Shown: positions 47,010-59,224 of the stretch, one piece after another | Position numbering within the stretch: the first letter of the stretch is position 1 | How the letters are laid out: each line of letters begins with the position of its first letter | DNA from: Ancylostoma caninum | Taxonomy: Eukaryota; Nematoda; Chromadorea; Rhabditida; Ancylostomatidae | DNA: 64,000 bases | Assembly (NCBI GenBank): GCA_037903475.1 | Contig: JBAJFG010000649.1 | Coordinates: 434,001 to 498,000 of the forward strand | Direction: 5' to 3' | Position numbers and translations under genes: made by a program | The notes under the pieces: generated by a model | The model's input: only the letters and a program-made list of their open reading frames with translations | What the model was told of the DNA's origin: nothing | Databases searched by the model: none

Positions 47010-48940
47010 GCCTAAAAATGTACTCTTTCTTTCAAGTTGCCTTTAGTTCAGATCTACAGATTCATTCAGAGCTGGCACTAGTCGAAACGACAGCCACTCA
47101 AACTTCACAAAGAAATTAAGGTTCTCCTCCTCCATTTCATCTTTCAAAATAAAGTTCTAATTCTGTTGTAATCGATAAATTATGTGAGTCTACAGGATCT
47201 ATTTGCATCCTCTCTATCTCCCCTGTGGATGTCGTTTCCCATATCCAGTAAATTGTATTTAGTCAGATAAACGTGCTCTAGTTGATATCGGACTCCTTGA
47301 CAGAATTTGCTTTCCAATAAAAGGTATCCGCTAATATGCGGATCTATTCTTCCCACTTAATGACGATCCATGATCTACCATTACGTCTAGTTTTGTTGTC
47401 TCTCGTCAAGACAACGCACGACAGAAAGAATCGCATCAGACACGGACGAAGAATGGTACGGGTGAGGGTGGTGCCGACACGGAGGTTGGGGAAATTATGG
47501 GGAACGGGCTACAACTACGGAGGCGATGCGCTTGCGCTCAGTAGTAGGAGAACGTCGCCGGATAGGTTCACAGTTGCCATAATGGTGAACTAGGGCTCAA
47601 TAAAGGGGATGGTGTCGTTGGACGATTCCACATCTGCCAGAGTGGTGCGACGGGGCTCAATAGAGAGGATGGTGTCTTGAACGAGTCTACAGCTGCATGA
47701 ATGGTGCGCCGGCTCTCATAAGTGAGAGAGATGTCGCTGGATAGGTCCACGTCAAAAATCGACGATTCCAGTAGTTAGCGTATTCACCTGATGAGTAACA
47801 ATCGATGTTTTCTGAGTAGAAAAATTCATACAACATCCGGAAATCAATTCTTACTAAGGTGCTCTTCTATACCTGTGGGTGTCCGCGCTTCGTAATTGAC
47901 CAACTTTTGCGAAATAGACCCGAAAAAAGCGTCAATGTGGCTGTGGGTGTGCCCTACAGGCATGTACCACACTAAGATCTAAATAAAATACTGGGTCCAA
48001 GTACGTAAATACGTTGTTGCAAAAAACCGGATATTAGCTCACCTCCTTTAAATTGTCTATTTTCAAAAGCAGCCACGAGATAAAAGAAAAAAATGTTTCA
48101 CTTTTGTTTGGTCCATAATTATCCAATGATACAATTAACGTTGGAGGAATGGATTCCAACTAAAAGATTACACTGATATCCTACGTGGCACCAATTTAGA
48201 GGCTCGATATGTCACCTGGGATAGAGTATCAAGCATATAGGAGCAGTAGGCGGCAGCCCCGTTTTCATTCATCTCACAGAAATTTACATAGATACGATTC
48301 AAAAAGTCGTGACCGTGACCTAAAATGCACTAAGATGATCTAAAAATATTTTAGGCTTGGGGTTTGAGCTATTCTAGGTATAACCATTGCTAACAGCAAG
48401 TTCCTCAATCTCTAGCACTACTGACCTTATTAGACATAAGCTGATTAAGTGTAATAAACCATAGTTTGGATTAAAGGGATGAAAAAGCAAGGATGGTGTG
48501 GTCGTTTGTCATCAAGTAGCAAGTACGGTAGCGCACTGCACTATTTTTATGATTATATGGGGGATAAGATCTTATGATCGGTGCGACGCCCCGCCCATAA
48601 TCGATGCGCCCCGGTCTCACTGTCACCAACAAAAGCGACAAAAGGTGCTACAGCTCTCGACAACTACAGCGGCAGTGTTATGTCGACGGATATACAGCTA
48701 ACGGATGACATTTTTAACGTTGAATTTCTAGGACTTTGAAGACTTTGGGCTAACGTTTCCCCTACCAGATGGGACTAAAAAATGGATTTATCTGAGACGA
48801 CATCCCGAAAAAAAAAAACATATAATTTGTTATCATTGAAGGCTAACCTGAGCTTCTGGACAACTGAACATTAGTCACATCAAAAGTTAGAAGGTCACGA
48901 TCTGCTATCAGCTTGGACCTCATGATCTCATCATCATATC
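47010..48940. other. Spacer between the 218-residue gene and the right 3.2-kb copy
   Basis: It contains the degenerate minisatellite at about 47538-47755, and a short open frame upstream of the gene at about 47030-47125 (-) that does not join it in phase. No other gene seen. Confidence 0.4.
47538..47755. repeat. Degenerate minisatellite of about 60 bp period
   Basis: Words such as GGGGCTCAATA, GGATGGTGTC and TCCACATCTGCCAGAGTGGT recur three to four times with many substitutions. It keeps frames open on both strands without being a gene. Confidence 0.6.
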
Positions 48941-51900
48941 ATCCAGGGTTCTTATTATGCGTGCTTTTTCTCTAGGATGAACCTGCTGTAAACGACATTT
49001 TTTGTGCATTTTGGGCGTAATGCTATCTAATAAAGAAGCATCTTCTGAAAAATGCCTCACTGAGTAGATGTACTTGTATAAGCATCAAAGGCTAGAAGTT
49101 AGATTAGAGATGTGCAGCGTTATATTCATCACGGATATATCCAGACAGATTTGTTTTTTACAAAAGCTTAGAGACCACATGTGGCACTGTAAACCTCAAA
49201 TATTTTACTGAAGCATTTCCCTAATTGAATCTTAGGGAGTAAGTTTGCTTTAACATGAATTGGACTGGTAATCTGAGTGACAAGTGATGTCCAAGGGAAC
49301 TGTACTATCCTGAAAGACTGGCAAGTAAAAGTTTTATGGGAGTCTTGAGGAACAGGTTAGGTTTCCCTACCTTTACAAGGTCACCAATCTCTCTCCGCTC
49401 TTCTACTTGAAATCCGCGCTGCCTGGATTGAGCAATCCATATGGGGAAGATTTTTTCATTACAGCTGGCAGATGGATCCTTCTTGTTGTCCATCCTTTTT
49501 GAAACAACAATGGATCCTACTGTAGACGATGCTTTAACACAGACATTTACAGTTCATACCCCCCCCCCCTCTCCTCCCATGTTTTCGCATGTCACACGTG
49601 GACGTTACTAAAGCTACTTTTAATAATTATTGTATGATGCAATACACACTATACATTGGACCTAACAAAAATCAAATAGTTTTGTTAATTCAGTTACCAA
49701 TTCAGGAAACAATTCAAATATCCAGGTGTACGAGTTAGAGAAAGCTCTGAAGCCCTTCTTCCCTTCCGTAGAGCACTATACATATAGGCCTCCAATGTTG
49801 GAATATTAGAGTTTTTTTATTTATTCGAAGTATTCGATATTCGAAAGCGAAAATATTCGATTTCGAATAAACGAAAAAATCTAATGCTCCTACATTAGAG
49901 ACCATCTCAGTGCTGTATGAGGGAGAAGAAGAACTTTAGGGCTTTCTCATACTCGTGTATCTGGATATTTGAATTGTTTCTTGAATTGGTAATTGAGGTA
50001 ACAAAATTATTCGATTATTATTCGTTCCAATGTATTATACTTGGTCCAACCGTGGTACGCCAATCCCACAAAATTTTACAGAATCACTATAAGCCCTAGG
50101 TTTTTTATAAGGACTGATGTAAGCTGAAAGATCCAGATAGCTAGGATAAGGAGTCTCAGAATAATGGAAATTAACAGCTGATCAGTAGCGAAGGACAGAG
50201 CATATCTGCATGCCACCACCCCAAAAATTCAGATGGATTGGCTCAGATTTTGTTGTGATTAAACTGGAATCGATGCAGTAATTGGATGGATAATGAGCAC
50301 TGCTGTTTGCAGGATGTTTGGCAGTTATTTTGTTTTCTCTTGCTATTTTTCCGCCGTGTTCTTAGCCTGCCTGCAGCTCTAAATTTCCTATAGTATACGG
50401 AGAGAAGCGTTGTTTTTTTTTTTTCGAAAGAGACTAGTACTGGGGATTGTGGCATAGCTAATGGCGCCCACCTAAACCAGGCGAGAGCCATGGCATACAT
50501 GTAGAATTCATTGATTTTGTTAAATTGACTTCTTGCATAGAATCACAAATAAGCAGATAGTGGAGTGGGTGAAGGATCTTGACGACATCGAAATTATGTA
50601 GCTATTTCAGAGGCTTAAAGCTATGTTCTTTAACATATCAACGAGAAGTTATTTAAAAATCCTGTTGTGCGAGGATTTTTTCGCATGAAACATAAGACGA
50701 GTCTCATCCTTGAACATTCTAGTGGGACACTTCCTATACTGTTTAATCAGATTAGTGAGAAATGGCCATCACGAGAGCATGGGATTCTTTATTTATTTGT
50801 TTTATTTGTTCTTTCTTGCCCCATTTTCACTAAGCGGTTTACTTGTGTATCTGCGAAATTGTTCAGACTCAATTCTGCTTTATTTTAAATATAGCTGCAA
50901 TTTTCGAAAGTGGGCGTCTCATTAAAGATTGGTATGGAATTACCATTAGGAATCCCGTTGAGAGGGTTTACCAATCAAATTCTAAAGTTATACTGAAATT
51001 TTGTGGTCTGTTCAGTTTTTGTTTCGTGCATGAACCTTATACGAAAACTAAACATAAAAATAGGTTTCCTCACACACTCATCAGTAAGGTGAAGGAAACC
51101 TACTGAATTGTGTTTATTAAGTAGCAATTAATTCAGCGATATCAGCATTTCTCATGAAAAATGTTTCTTAAGGAATTCGTGTTCGAACGGATAGACGTAC
51201 CCTCCCAAGATGGTGCTTTCATGCTCTGAAAGTCAGGATTAAAATGGAGCATCACATAAATGATGGCATTTTTGGGCAGCTTATACATGTACAGGATCAC
51301 ATGGTTATTGCCAATACTGTTAACTTGATAATTGAACTGAGAGAAGAAGTAGAGAGGCTCTATGGTGTTTTACCTGCTCTGAGCGAGATTTTCGCTCCAA
51401 ACCCCGCCTCGTCTGACTTCCACTATAAATATTTTGCGAGACTCACCCAAGAGGACCTACGGTATATAAGGTTTAGAGCTCAGTCGCCCGTGAAAAAAAC
51501 TCTTACAGCAGCGAGAAGACTTCTACAAGATCGCGTTTTCCATTTTTTCAAAGCTTACTGATGAGTATGATTCCTTGAGCCTGGTGCAAACTACGGCGGT
51601 TTTCCTCTTCATGATGAAAATACATCTTCATAAGAATGAGGAACATCATAGCTCATTCTAAATCCTCCTTGGAATTTTCTTTGTTCTGAAATTGAATTCT
51701 ATGTCAGAAAATTTCATGAAATGGTGTGCGCTTGACAATTCACATCTTTTCGTAAAGATGATTAAGATTTGCATTTCTAGAAACCGGATTAGTTGCCAAG
51801 CACTTTTGAAAATTGCGAAAATATTTTTTCTATGACATAGCAATGTGACATCACTTTCAAAATATTGGTTTATTTATAGATTTTTTCACCATTCCATTGA

Positions 51901-52066
51901 AATCATTACTTATTACTAATTATATTTTTAGACATAGGTTAAATGATAGAGTGGTTTCGATGAGGTCTCAAGAATTGGATTGATTCCTGCTTCTTAGCAC
52001 AACGGCGCCAGAAAACTTGTCTCAGCGTAACCTTGAACTCAACCAGCCATCGATAACCGTTAATCC
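48941..52066. repeat. Right copy of the direct repeat of about 3.2 kb
   Basis: Same order and orientation as 41779-45072, offset by about 7.16 kb. Its C tract (about 49560) is shorter. It lacks the first inverted-repeat arm of the left copy but keeps the frame at 51244 open. Confidence 0.9.
51244..51561 (+). CDS. 105-codon frame inside the right 3.2-kb copy
   Basis: The frame includes LIIELREEVERLYGVLPALS and RLTQEDLRYIRFRAQS. The corresponding part of the left copy (about 44212-44526) carries frameshifts, so if it was ever a gene only this copy is intact. No signal peptide or domain recognised. It may be an exon, or part of an unrecognised mobile element. Confidence 0.3.
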   Translation: MEHHINDGIFGQLIHVQDHMVIANTVNLIIELREEVERLYGVLPALSEIFAPNPASSDFHYKYFARLTQEDLRYIRFRAQSPVKKTLTAARRLLQDRVFHFFKAY

Positions 52067-54843
52067 TTGATATGTTTGCTATTCAGAACGGTGACGCCAG
52101 ACCCATCAACTAGCTGCGAACGACCCTCTAAAAACAATAACCGGTGGAAAATGGGCCTATCAGTTAGCTCATTAAGTGAGGTGAGGTAAGCCAGGGGCTT
52201 AACCTGGTTAGTGGGTAAATTTTTCCAAATAAACAAAATGACAAGAACAGAGTTCGTAGACTAGTGGGACCAGCACGGACGGCGTGGCGCGAAGCGTTGA
52301 TCTGTGTCGACGATGTGTACAACCCGAAAACAGCCATTACTGGAGGCTTACCTATGGCGTTTCACCGTCGACGATATAACCACCCGTATAATTGTACTGT
52401 TATCCACATACCAGTAGTGAGTAACAACGTCACATGAGCGCAGGTTGGCAAACTGCCACGAAGTGGGTGCGGTTTTCTGGGCTGGTAACTTTTTCAAAAA
52501 AGAATCGTGAGTCTACCCTCTCAAATTGAAATGAGGATCATCTGGATTTGGAAGAGGGCGTTGCCTAGTAGGGTGCTACATACGTTATGTACACCCCAAT
52601 TACCCTTGGGTTTTGAGGATTTTGCCACGTAGCCATAGGGGTTTATAAATCGTCGTTTTGAGTTTATGCATCAGTTCTTTCGTAATATATAATTTAACTT
52701 TCTTCATTATTCACCATGATTCTCACAATGAAAACATGCTCGTCTGACATTGATACTTTCTTGAAAGAGCCATTTCAGGCCATTACGTACAGCAAACTGA
52801 GTTTTGACTTCTTCCTTGGAAGTGTTTAAATCAAGATTTTGCAAACGGGGTACTGTCAGCTGCCTATTGGTACCGGGTTCGCTGACCTTTTCAAAAACAG
52901 GGTATGCACCAAGCACATTAAAGGAAAGTCAAAACCTAATGTTTCGACGTCGCATCTCTAGCTTTGTTAGACAATGCATGTTGCACCTTTTACGAAATTT
53001 TAACACTGTTTGGCTTATTGCTTTTACTTTGCTATTTCTTTTTACTTACGCGCACACCTTCGAGTGTACAATAAATAAATAAATAGATTTATAAATATAG
53101 CGACCCAGCGGGCAACACACTAAACTTGTAGGAAAAGGGTCAAGGTTCGAATTTCGCTAGCCCTAACCGTTTTGCATTTTCGCATTCTTCTCCTCAGGAA
53201 GCAGGAAGAATGGGTGTACATACTTTTGCACCTTATTTAGCGGAGCTCCAAATTAGACAATTTCCATTTCGCTCTACGAGGTCAGGGTCTTGCTTTCTTC
53301 TTGTACATAAGTTATAATAGTAATGCCTGTATTTTTTTATGGAAGTCTAGGTCGTTCTAAAGCTAGCTTATAAATTACTGGAGTGCTTTACAAGCTCGTA
53401 CTTTTTTTGGATCTTCCGTGTAAACTATTTTTAATATTTCATCATCATTTTTTGAATATCAGGACAATTTCATATTTTTTAAACATCGAGAGGATACTGC
53501 GTGAGAGTGGGCCACTTTCACCACCATTTTCGAAGTGATACGATGGCAATCTTTGTGGATTTAAGTATTCCTTAGAGGAAAAAACGTCAAAACGTGTACA
53601 CTAGTTTCGTTACGAAAAGAAGAAACTCATTAAGAGCGGATGCGACAAAATAGAAATGAAACATAGCATGGCGTTATAAAGTATGCATTTGATCTCGATG
53701 AGAAGCCAGTAACACTAATCATGATTACAACAAGTTTTTTTTATTTCCAAGATAGAGGCTAAGCGTTTCTTTCCCTTTCTCCAGTGCCGTCAAGGATTTG
53801 AATCTGCTTATCTTTTGCAACCTCAGCTTCCATAATGCATAATGGAATTCCTTGTGTAAGATGCCGTCAAATTGCCATGAACAAGCGTCTTTAGACTTCG
53901 AATAGTGATATTTTGATAAGTCCATGTGTGGAATGTGTGTCTGGAAGCGTTCTCATACAAAATTCATTTCGCAGGTGTTTCTCCTGTAAATCTGACCGAA
54001 TTCGTGGCGTTACTAGACAGTTGAACTCATCTGAGAGATTCTTGCGCTGTTTATGTTGAGCAACAGGAGGCTAGCTGCGTGAATTTTCCACTTTCCATAT
54101 TCGCGAAATCCTCGAACTCTCAGGATCGTTTGAAAAGCATTAGATCGTCAAATGTGAAATGCTACGAAATGTCCGAGTTTGCCAAGTGATGAGCAAAGTG
54201 AGTTAATGTTTCAGAATTTCACTTACTTGCTTCAACGGAACTTTTCCTTTCATTGTAAAAGCCCATTATCCCAGCTGGTATATTGACAAAATAATGTGTA
54301 AGGTACATATAATTGATTATCGAGTGTTCGATTTTGAATAAGTAGAAAATTGGAATGTTCATAAAAAGGCGAGCCCTACATGAGCGGTGCCACTCTGAAT
54401 GCACCATCTTACCGAAATTCCTTCACATGGCAGAAGGTATAATTCTAATTCGACACTTTTTGAGCATCCATGAGTCCCAAACCACGATTCGTCATGGTTT
54501 CCAGAAATATATTACTCGTAAGATTACCCCAACTTTCAAGGATTATTGGGCCGTTTTCCATTACCAATCGATGGTAAACTCCTTGGAAAACAAGGCCAGG
54601 ATAAGCACATGCTTTTTTTCTCCAGAAAAACGTTATCAGTTGGTAGAAGGAGATTCCTGCCCGTATGTGAACACTGACCGAGCAACATTCTCGCTTTGCT
54701 AGCAAAATATTTCTTGAATCAGGAACGACTTGGGTTTAATTAATTTATTTTTAGAGGCAGAAACACAATGTACAATACAGAGACGTAGCATGTGGTAAAC
54801 AAAGCCATTGGTAGGTAGATGTAAATCATCTGGTGCCTGATAA
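52067..54843. other. Intergenic DNA, no secure gene
   Basis: Short frames at 52707-52916 (-), 53725-53925 (-) and 54445-54705 (-) lack splice or domain support. A tRNA-like sequence lies at 53098-53159. Confidence 0.4.
53098..53159 (+). repeat. tRNA-like sequence, possible SINE head
   Basis: It starts with TAGCGACCCAGCGGG, resembling an A box. It contains GGTTCGAATTTC, resembling a B box. TAGCGA at the start pairs with TCGCTA at the end. At 62 bp it is too short and its arms too poor for a functional tRNA. An ATAAATAAATAAAT tract precedes it. Confidence 0.35.
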
Positions 54844-55818
54844 TTATGCTAAAAATTTCAGCAAAACGATTGGCACCACAGCGAAAAGCATTGTATTTCT
54901 TGATGACGAATTGCAGAGATTCTTCTTACAGCAGCACACCACTACTCCGTATTCATCAACGTGACAACCTTCCTCCTGGAAGAGACATTATTACTCAGTG
55001 GAGACGAGAAGGTGAAAAAAAAAGCCAGATGCGAAACTTACACGACATCTATTCATGTTGTCGCATCGAAAGCTATTGATAGTTTTGTTCCCTTTCTCGA
55101 GCACTGACCTGTAAGAGAGTAGCAAAAAAAATAGCTGATTTCCACTATATGAACATCTCCAGGAAGAAAAATAATATCCATAAAAAAGCCACTTACTTGG
55201 AGCAGAATTGTTCGTTGCATTCTATAGATTTGGTCGGTTTTTCGTTATTTTCCGTGATTTCTGAATTGTTTTAAGATTCAAACGAAGGATTCATTCATGT
55301 TGCTTGAGAAAGTCCTATGGAATTAAGTTGAAAAAGAAAGCTCTGAGATCTTAACACTGTGGGGTCATCCTGAAACAACTTTGGTCCCTTTGCAGGCGCC
55401 GCCTCGCAACCGCTGCGCAGAATAGACGCGTTGCGGTTCCGTCGCGGTGACTTGGTGGTTCTAACACGTTCTGACGAGCACCGCGTGGATTCTTACAGGT
55501 CCTAGTGATCCTCCAGCGTTTTACCTGTTATGCCCTCCACAATGGTGCTTTATAACCTTCATAACTTTTGTAACCTGTCAGGTAGAGGGTCAGCTCATCG
55601 AAACAGCTAGGAAGAGCGCTTGCGAAGCAGCCCCAGCGGAGGAACCAAAGCAGAATTATTATGTCATCACTATAGTAGATGTGCGAATGTATCCTCAACG
55701 ATTTATGATTTTAAGTAAATTGAAAACTTCATGAGTGCTCACCGTCGTAGCATTGAAGTGCTAGAGAAAGCCCCGTAATTAGAAGAAGAATGGAAATAGT
55801 TAGTGGAAGAGAATTCAT
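54844..55818 (-). CDS. Small secreted Ly-6/ET-module-like protein, probably GPI-anchored (paralog 1)
   Basis: Exons 55743-55818, 55197-55260, 55042-55108 and 54844-54975 join with phases 1, 2, 0 and give 112 residues. It opens with a signal peptide (MNSLPLTISILLLITGLSLA) directly followed by LQCYDG, the usual first cysteine of the fold. Cysteines continue through IECNEQFCS, FRCDNMNRC and GCHVDE to the closing CCCKKNLCN, the hallmark end of three-finger Ly-6 or nematode ET modules. The last 20 residues are hydrophobic (MLFAVVPIVLLKFLA), as expected for a GPI-attachment signal. Such proteins sit on the cell surface or are secreted; their binding partners here are unknown. The exon layout is identical to that of 58359-59224, so the two arose by duplication. 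Confidence 0.86.
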
Positions 55819-56351
55819 TTTTACATTTCACTCGCACACAGTGTGTCCTTAAGAGACCTTACTGTGTTTACTTAGCGATTTATGCCTTCATCATTCGATA
55901 AGTGCGTCATGAGTCATGCTTTTTAGAGTTTTTTTTGTAGAGTAATCAGTCGTTAGCGGTGATTTTCAAATCCAAGTAATCGAATGAGTAATCTATTGAG
56001 TGAGAATTAAGTGAATTGCTTTTGTGGTGAAGTAATCAAGAAAAACTTTCAGCATTTCAAAATCATGGAAGACGGGATGTTTCGAAAACTCTTGGAGATC
56101 CGTTGTGTGAGGAATAACACACTTGTCAGCTTGATCACTATCTACCTACTGACTATTGTTTGAAGTAAACAAGCTGAGCAACCACAACCATGAAGATTTG
56201 GATATCTATAACTGAAGCAAGACGAGCTGTTGCACACATACTCTCTCCCTGAACGGCCACATGTTTAGTTGTTCTTCACCATCACTCCTAAACAACCACA
56301 TATATCCATTTTACAAGTTGCACCTTTAGTAGCAGTTATCTTCCCTTTTAA
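55819..56351. other. Upstream of Ly-6 paralog 1
   Basis: The promoter should lie here. No motif recognised. The stretch ends at the TTAA-flanked element. Confidence 0.4.
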
Positions 56352-56815
56352 AGGCAGCAGGAGCTGAAATCCTCGACTTCGAGCTGAGCTGTGGTTGATG
56401 AAGTACAGACTCAGCACATCATAAATGTGAAACGAACACAAGTAATGATGGCTTACCTGCAGAGAAAATGGAACATTCGTCGCGAACACGCCTGGCCGTG
56501 TTCGTGCGCGGACGAGTTTTCCCCGGCGCGAAAGCCATTGCGGCGCGTGGTTTTGGCCGAGTCCCGCCATAAAACCCTGTGAATTGAATGCATTTCGTTT
56601 TCCCTTTGCGCCAAACCACGCACCGCAATGGCTTTTTGCGCCGGGGAAAACTCGTCCGCGCGCGAACACGGCCAGGCGTGTTCGCGACGAATGTTCCATT
56701 TTCTCTGCAGGTAAGCCATAATTGTCTGTGTTCGTTTCACATTTATGATGTGCTGAGTCTGTACTTCATCACCCACAGCTCAGCTCGGAGTCGAGGATTT
56801 CAGCTCCTGCTGCCT
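56352..56815. mobile_element. Foldback element flanked by TTAA
   Basis: 464 bp of two nearly identical inverted arms of over 200 bp around a loop of about 40 bp. Tips are AGGCAGCAGGAGCTGAAATC and its inverse, with TTAA at 56348-56351 and 56816-56819. TTAA duplication is the signature of piggyBac-type transposases. The arms are GC-rich towards the centre (CGCGAACACG) and hold no transposase. Confidence 0.88.
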
Positions 56816-57553
56816 TTAAGTATTTGATCTAACTGTAACTGCTCTCCACAGTGATTTCCCACGTTGGAGGGAGCGGTTACCGTTTAAGGTCAATCTAATA
56901 TGGCTATCGAAGTGCTATTTTCGCTAGAGAGATCATATTTGGATGATCTATATAAATATTATGTAATAGTAATGAAACAGGGTGGCTGAAAGGTATTGGC
57001 GCGTTGCTTGAAATTGATATTTATCTGATGTTGATTCATACGGAGAGAAATGAATGGCTGTGATTATGATCCCGTGGAAAAGAAATAACTTTGATAAAAT
57101 TTTCAAGCAGGACTGGATTCGTACACATGTAGAAAATCGACACTGACTTTTTTGAACGACCATGTGTTTGGGTTATCTTTAACAAAGGATGAGAGGCCTC
57201 GGAACAGTCACGATCGTGAGCAACTCAATTGCACTGTTTCGAACTCATTCGCAAGGATGCCGGAAAGCAACGAATTCCTGTTTCCATTATAGATTATTTC
57301 AACTTACGTGGATTTCGACAATTTAGATTAGGGTAACCTGCGGCGCATAGCCATTTTTTTGCGACCGTTCGTTCGAAGCTTGTATGAAACCAGTTGTGGG
57401 CATTTTGAGCAACTCATCTATACAAAGTTATTCGAAATATTTTTGTTCTATCGATTCAAAAAATTCCGTCCAAGAACGCATATTTTCGAAAATGCAGCGT
57501 TCTTGCACACGCCAATACTGTTCAGCCTCCCTGTCCATAAGCGAATATATTAA

Positions 57554-58205
57554 AGGCAGCGTCCCACCTCGAGATCTTTTTTTGAGATCTCAACGTGAAA
57601 AGAATTTCCAGGTGCTGATGACCACAAAGGTATACGTGTTTCCATGCAAGATTGCTGAATAACCTCATTTCCGAGCTTCAGTTTTTAAGGAGCCTTTGGG
57701 CGGAGCCGGGGGCAGAGCTAAGAAACTTTCCGAATAATTCACTCCACGAAGCCCACCTCCTGAAAATTCACTCTACTCGTGAGAGTCCCTCATCAACTCC
57801 CTAACAGAATAGAAACTGTCTTCCATGTATGACTAACAAAGGAGTTCACGGCCCGGAAACCCTAAAATTCCGCTTCACTCCGAAGCCAATGTCTGATTGC
57901 AGGGTTTAGCGTACTCCATTGCTCGCAGCAAATGGAGCGCAGTTTCTATTCCTTTAGGGAGTTGGTGAACAACCCTCATGAAGAATGCGAATTTCCTCAG
58001 GGGGTGTGCCTCCTGGAGTGAATTATTCGGAAAGTTTCTTGGTTCCGCCCCCGGCTCCGCCCAAAGGCTTCTTAAAAATTGGGGCTCGGAAATGAGGTTT
58101 TTCAGCAGTCTTGCATGGAATCACGTATGCCGTTGTGATCACCAGCTCCTGGAGATTCTTTTCACATTGAGATCTCAGAAACGATCTTGAGGTGGGAAGC
58201 TGCCT
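57554..58205. mobile_element. Second TTAA-flanked element
   Basis: 652 bp with tips AGGCAGCGTCCCACCTCGAG and the inverted CTTGAGGTGGGAAGCTGCCT, and TTAA on both sides (57550-57553 and 58206-58209). It shares the tip word AGGCAGC with 56352-56815 but has a different body, containing GGGCGGAGCCGGGGG and CAGAATAGAAACTG words. The body is shared with 62204-62676. Confidence 0.87.
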
Positions 58206-58358
58206 TTAAGGTATACATGTCAACTCACTCTGGCTAGATTCCTTGGTCTGCACTATCCCTTTATATTACTTCATGCTATGTGTTTATTTATTTATTTTAT
58301 TTACTTTTTCATTTAAAGCATACATGGTGCGATGTACGTGATTTGTGATATCACATTA

Positions 58359-59224
58359 CTAAAGTAGAAGTTTTAGCAAAATAATTAGTGCAAATATCAG
58401 GAAAGTGTTCGTCTTCGCTGAGGTGTTGCAGAGGTCTTTGCTGCAGCAACAGTTATCGACACCATTCATACCAATCACGCAACCATCCTTCTGGAAATAT
58501 TTCCATGTAGGGCGTCCACCGAAGTTAATGACGTTTTTTTACAGTACTCTGTGAGAATTGTGGGAGTGCACGGAAGCAGCGAGGCCTAAGACCTGTGTTA
58601 CTCCATGAGCACGTTCAACGCAAGAGTTTATATGAATTTGAAACATGCCGAGATTAATTGGCGATTGTACATGGAGTATCCAACTACGTGGCTGCAGCCT
58701 ACCATACCTCCTTTAGAATTTTTTTTTGCGAATATTGTTCTTATACGTAAGTTGTTTCACTGCAGACTTACCCTGCATAGATTAGGATCGCATCGGTAAG
58801 TATACATCGTTCCTTTGCTCATTTTGACAGCTGTCCTGAACAAATAAGAGTGTACTTTCTCGAATATGTATCAGCTAGCTAAAAAAATGTACAGGTGATG
58901 TTTGCATTTTTACACCTCATTTATTAGAAGTTCGAAAGAAAAAAAGGGAAATTAAAAAAAATCTTTCTGATTGAAATTTCCTCTCATTTCGCTTTCGAAC
59001 CCCAGAATGCCTACTTCGTGCAGTAGCTTGACCAGGGACACACCACCTCCTTGTTTGGGTTTTCATTAATAGTTGTGAATCCTGAAAGAATGCATGCCCA
59101 TATTGCACGAAACTGATAATAAAATCTTCAATTTTTGCCAATAATTCTCACCATTGTAGCATCTAATAGCCAATGCGTAGGCAGGAAACAAAAGAAGAAG
59201 TAGGAACTGTCCCAGCGATAACAT
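58359..59224 (-). CDS. Small secreted Ly-6/ET-module-like protein, probably GPI-anchored (paralog 2)
   Basis: Exons 59152-59224, 59015-59081, 58772-58835 and 58359-58490 join with phases 1, 2, 0 and give 111 residues. The signal peptide is MLSLGQFLLLLLFPAYALA, followed by IRCYNG. Cysteines then appear in VVCPWSSYCT, YRCDPNLC and GCVIGMNG, and the fold closes with NCCCSKDLCN. The C-terminus FLIFALIILLKLLL is a typical GPI-attachment tail after NTSAKTN. Donors GTGAGA, GTAGGC and GTAAGT and acceptors CTTTCAG, TGTTCAG and TTTCCAG are all acceptable. It has the same exon count, phases and last-exon length (132 bp) as 54844-55818. The ATG frame just upstream of the signal peptide, 4 bases earlier, is out of phase and was not used. 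Confidence 0.86.

Noticed and set aside
41779..52066. LTR retrotransposon with 3.2-kb LTRs
   Set aside because: No TG/CA ends, no target duplication, no primer-binding site or polypurine tract recognised, and the inner segment holds a spliced minus-strand gene instead of gag or pol.
56265..56776. Overlapping minus frames of 107-144 codons
   Set aside because: They fall on the two arms of the TTAA foldback, giving the same peptide from both strands, as expected from an inverted repeat.
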